DNA from: Faecalicatena faecalis
GTDB lineage: Bacteria; Bacillota; Clostridia; Lachnospirales; Lachnospiraceae
Length of the DNA stretch: 64,000 bases
Direction of reading: 5' to 3'
Assembly: GCF_012524165.2 (NCBI RefSeq)
Contig: NZ_JABACJ020000003.1
Span: 62,001 to 126,000 of the forward strand
Shown here: in pieces, positions 63,346 through 64,000 of the stretch
How positions within the stretch are numbered: the first letter of the stretch is position 1
Layout of the letters: every line of letters begins with the position of its first letter
The notes under the pieces: model-generated
The model's input: the letters and a program-made list of their open reading frames with translations, nothing else
What the model was told of the DNA's origin: nothing
Database searches by the model: none
Made by a program: the position numbers and the translations under genes

Positions 63346-64000
63346 TTATCCAACTTTTATTGATTCATCTTTAGAAACCACATAGGTCGATACAGACTTT
63401 TCTGGAACAAAGATTTCTGCAATTGTATCTTCCAGACGAACGAACACCTCATACGGATTTTCCATGCAATTTAAAATCACTAAAATAACCGTTCCATCTG
63501 GGTTCTCAAAAGCTGCTGCCTTCATCTCCTCATTGAAGGTACTTGTACCGAGTCGGACTGCTCCGCGCTTTATAAATCTGCTGAATTGTGCAGTGGCATA
63601 ATATACTGGTTGAATACTCAATTCTCCTGTCTCATGATTATAAATGATCGGTGCCTTGCAGCCCCCCATCGGCCTGTCATGATACGGCCCTCCATTTTCA
63701 TCCAGAATCAGATTCCATTCTACCGCAGCCGACATATAATGCTGAAATCCCCCGATCAGTTCCCGAGAATAGATCTCTGCATTTTCCCAAGTACTGTATG
63801 CCCCTCTGCGCGCCTCACCGCGGGCACCTCCCAGCCCTGCCTCTGTCAGAATCATCGGTTTGTCCCCATATAATTCATGCACCATATCCATTTCAGCAAA
63901 ATGATCTCCTGCATACCAATGATAAGCGATTCCCCAGACATCATCCTTGACACCAGGTACATGAAACGAATCCCTCACTCGTTCATAGAGAAATTCCTTA
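63346..64000 (-). CDS. GH30-family glycosidase, C-terminal part (partial)
   Basis: At least 217 codons, open to the right edge of the window. The segment DVWGIAYHWYAGDHFAEMDM followed by KPMILTEAG contains the probable nucleophile Glu in the position usual for GH30 (glucosylceramidase-like) enzymes. SRELIGGFQHYMSAAVEWNLILDENGGP and SIQPVYYATAQFSRFIKRGA are further family blocks, and the end is a beta-sandwich (TVILVILNCMENPYEVFV). The GTG near 63976 is probably internal because the frame stays open upstream. First known gene of the unit with M24 and kinase genes. Confidence 0.88.
   Translation of the reverse strand, partial: KEFLYERVRDSFHVPGVKDDVWGIAYHWYAGDHFAEMDMVHELYGDKPMILTEAGLGGARGEARRGAYSTWENAEIYSRELIGGFQHYMSAAVEWNLILDENGGPYHDRPMGGCKAPIIYNHETGELSIQPVYYATAQFSRFIKRGAVRLGTSTFNEEMKAAAFENPDGTVILVILNCMENPYEVFVRLEDTIAEIFVPEKSVSTYVVSKDESIKVG

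Noticed and set aside
63976..63978. GTG as the real start of the GH30 gene
   Set aside because: The frame stays open to the window edge and the visible part is only the C-terminal portion of a GH30 enzyme.

Overview
The window looks like a chromosomal stretch of a gut-type anaerobic Firmicute of the Lachnospiraceae (Dorea/Mediterraneibacter/Faecalicatena-like; the genus is an inference). The grounds are strong AGGAGG-type ribosome binding sites, a tryptophan T-box leader, class I L-rhamnose and alpha-galactoside genes, a PduB-like microcompartment shell protein, rubredoxin, Rrf2 regulators and a TPR/DUF5107 protein. Almost all genes lie on the minus strand. I see no rRNA, tRNA, CRISPR array, transposase, prophage or replication origin.

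Layout. 1-0.9 kb: the start of a probable XRE regulator leaving the window, and a Uma2-family nuclease-like protein. 0.98-9.4 kb (minus): L-rhamnose isomerase, rhamnulokinase, a D-allulose/tagatose 3-epimerase-type protein, a PHP phosphoesterase, an AraC regulator, an orphan ParA, a type I asparaginase and a small HD-type alarmone hydrolase. No rhamnulose-1-phosphate aldolase is present. 9.4-13.2 kb: an RND transporter with a very long periplasmic-loop coiled coil. 13.5-15.1 kb (plus): a FabG-like reductase and an orphan PduB-type BMC-T shell protein. 15.1-19.6 kb (minus): MATE exporter, HflX, an Rrf2 regulator, a YtqB/MnmM-like methyltransferase and a TPR lipoprotein. 19.6-24.8 kb: two heavy-metal P-type ATPases and an ArsR/SmtB repressor. 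Matching TGAA-N6-TTCA operators lie at both metal promoters.

25.0-28.9 kb: a solute-binding lipoprotein paired with a hybrid sensor kinase and no permease. 29.1 kb: a small alarmone synthetase. 30.0-36.9 kb: a complete tryptophan operon in the unusual order trpD-C-F-B-A-E-G, behind a UGG-specifier T-box and a chain of palindromes. 37.0-39.0 kb: O-acetylhomoserine sulfhydrylase, divergent from an Rrf2/IscR-like regulator with a shared operator region. 39.1-44.1 kb: a PTS-IIC-like membrane protein, a Crp/Fnr regulator, and an arylsulfotransferase-like propeller fused to thioredoxin. Next to the fusion lies a thioredoxin reductase carrying its own degenerate thioredoxin domain. I consider this last pair the best candidate for an undescribed system.

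44.4-56.1 kb: an alpha-galactoside operon (solute-binding protein, two permeases, GH36 alpha-galactosidase, galactose mutarotase, DUF5107-TPR giant), divergent from two overlapping AraC regulators. 56.1-56.8 kb: a rubredoxin of 53 residues and a small conserved hypothetical protein. 56.9-60.5 kb: a MacB-like ABC system with an anchored surface protein between ATPase and permease. 60.8-64.0 kb: a four-carbon acid sugar kinase family protein, a metal-site-degenerate M24 family protein and the C-terminal part of a GH30 glycosidase.

Several genes share a theme of thiol and sulfur chemistry around 37-44 kb, and two alarmone enzymes (hydrolase and synthetase) sit 20 kb apart. A short interspersed repeat occurs three times between minus-strand genes.
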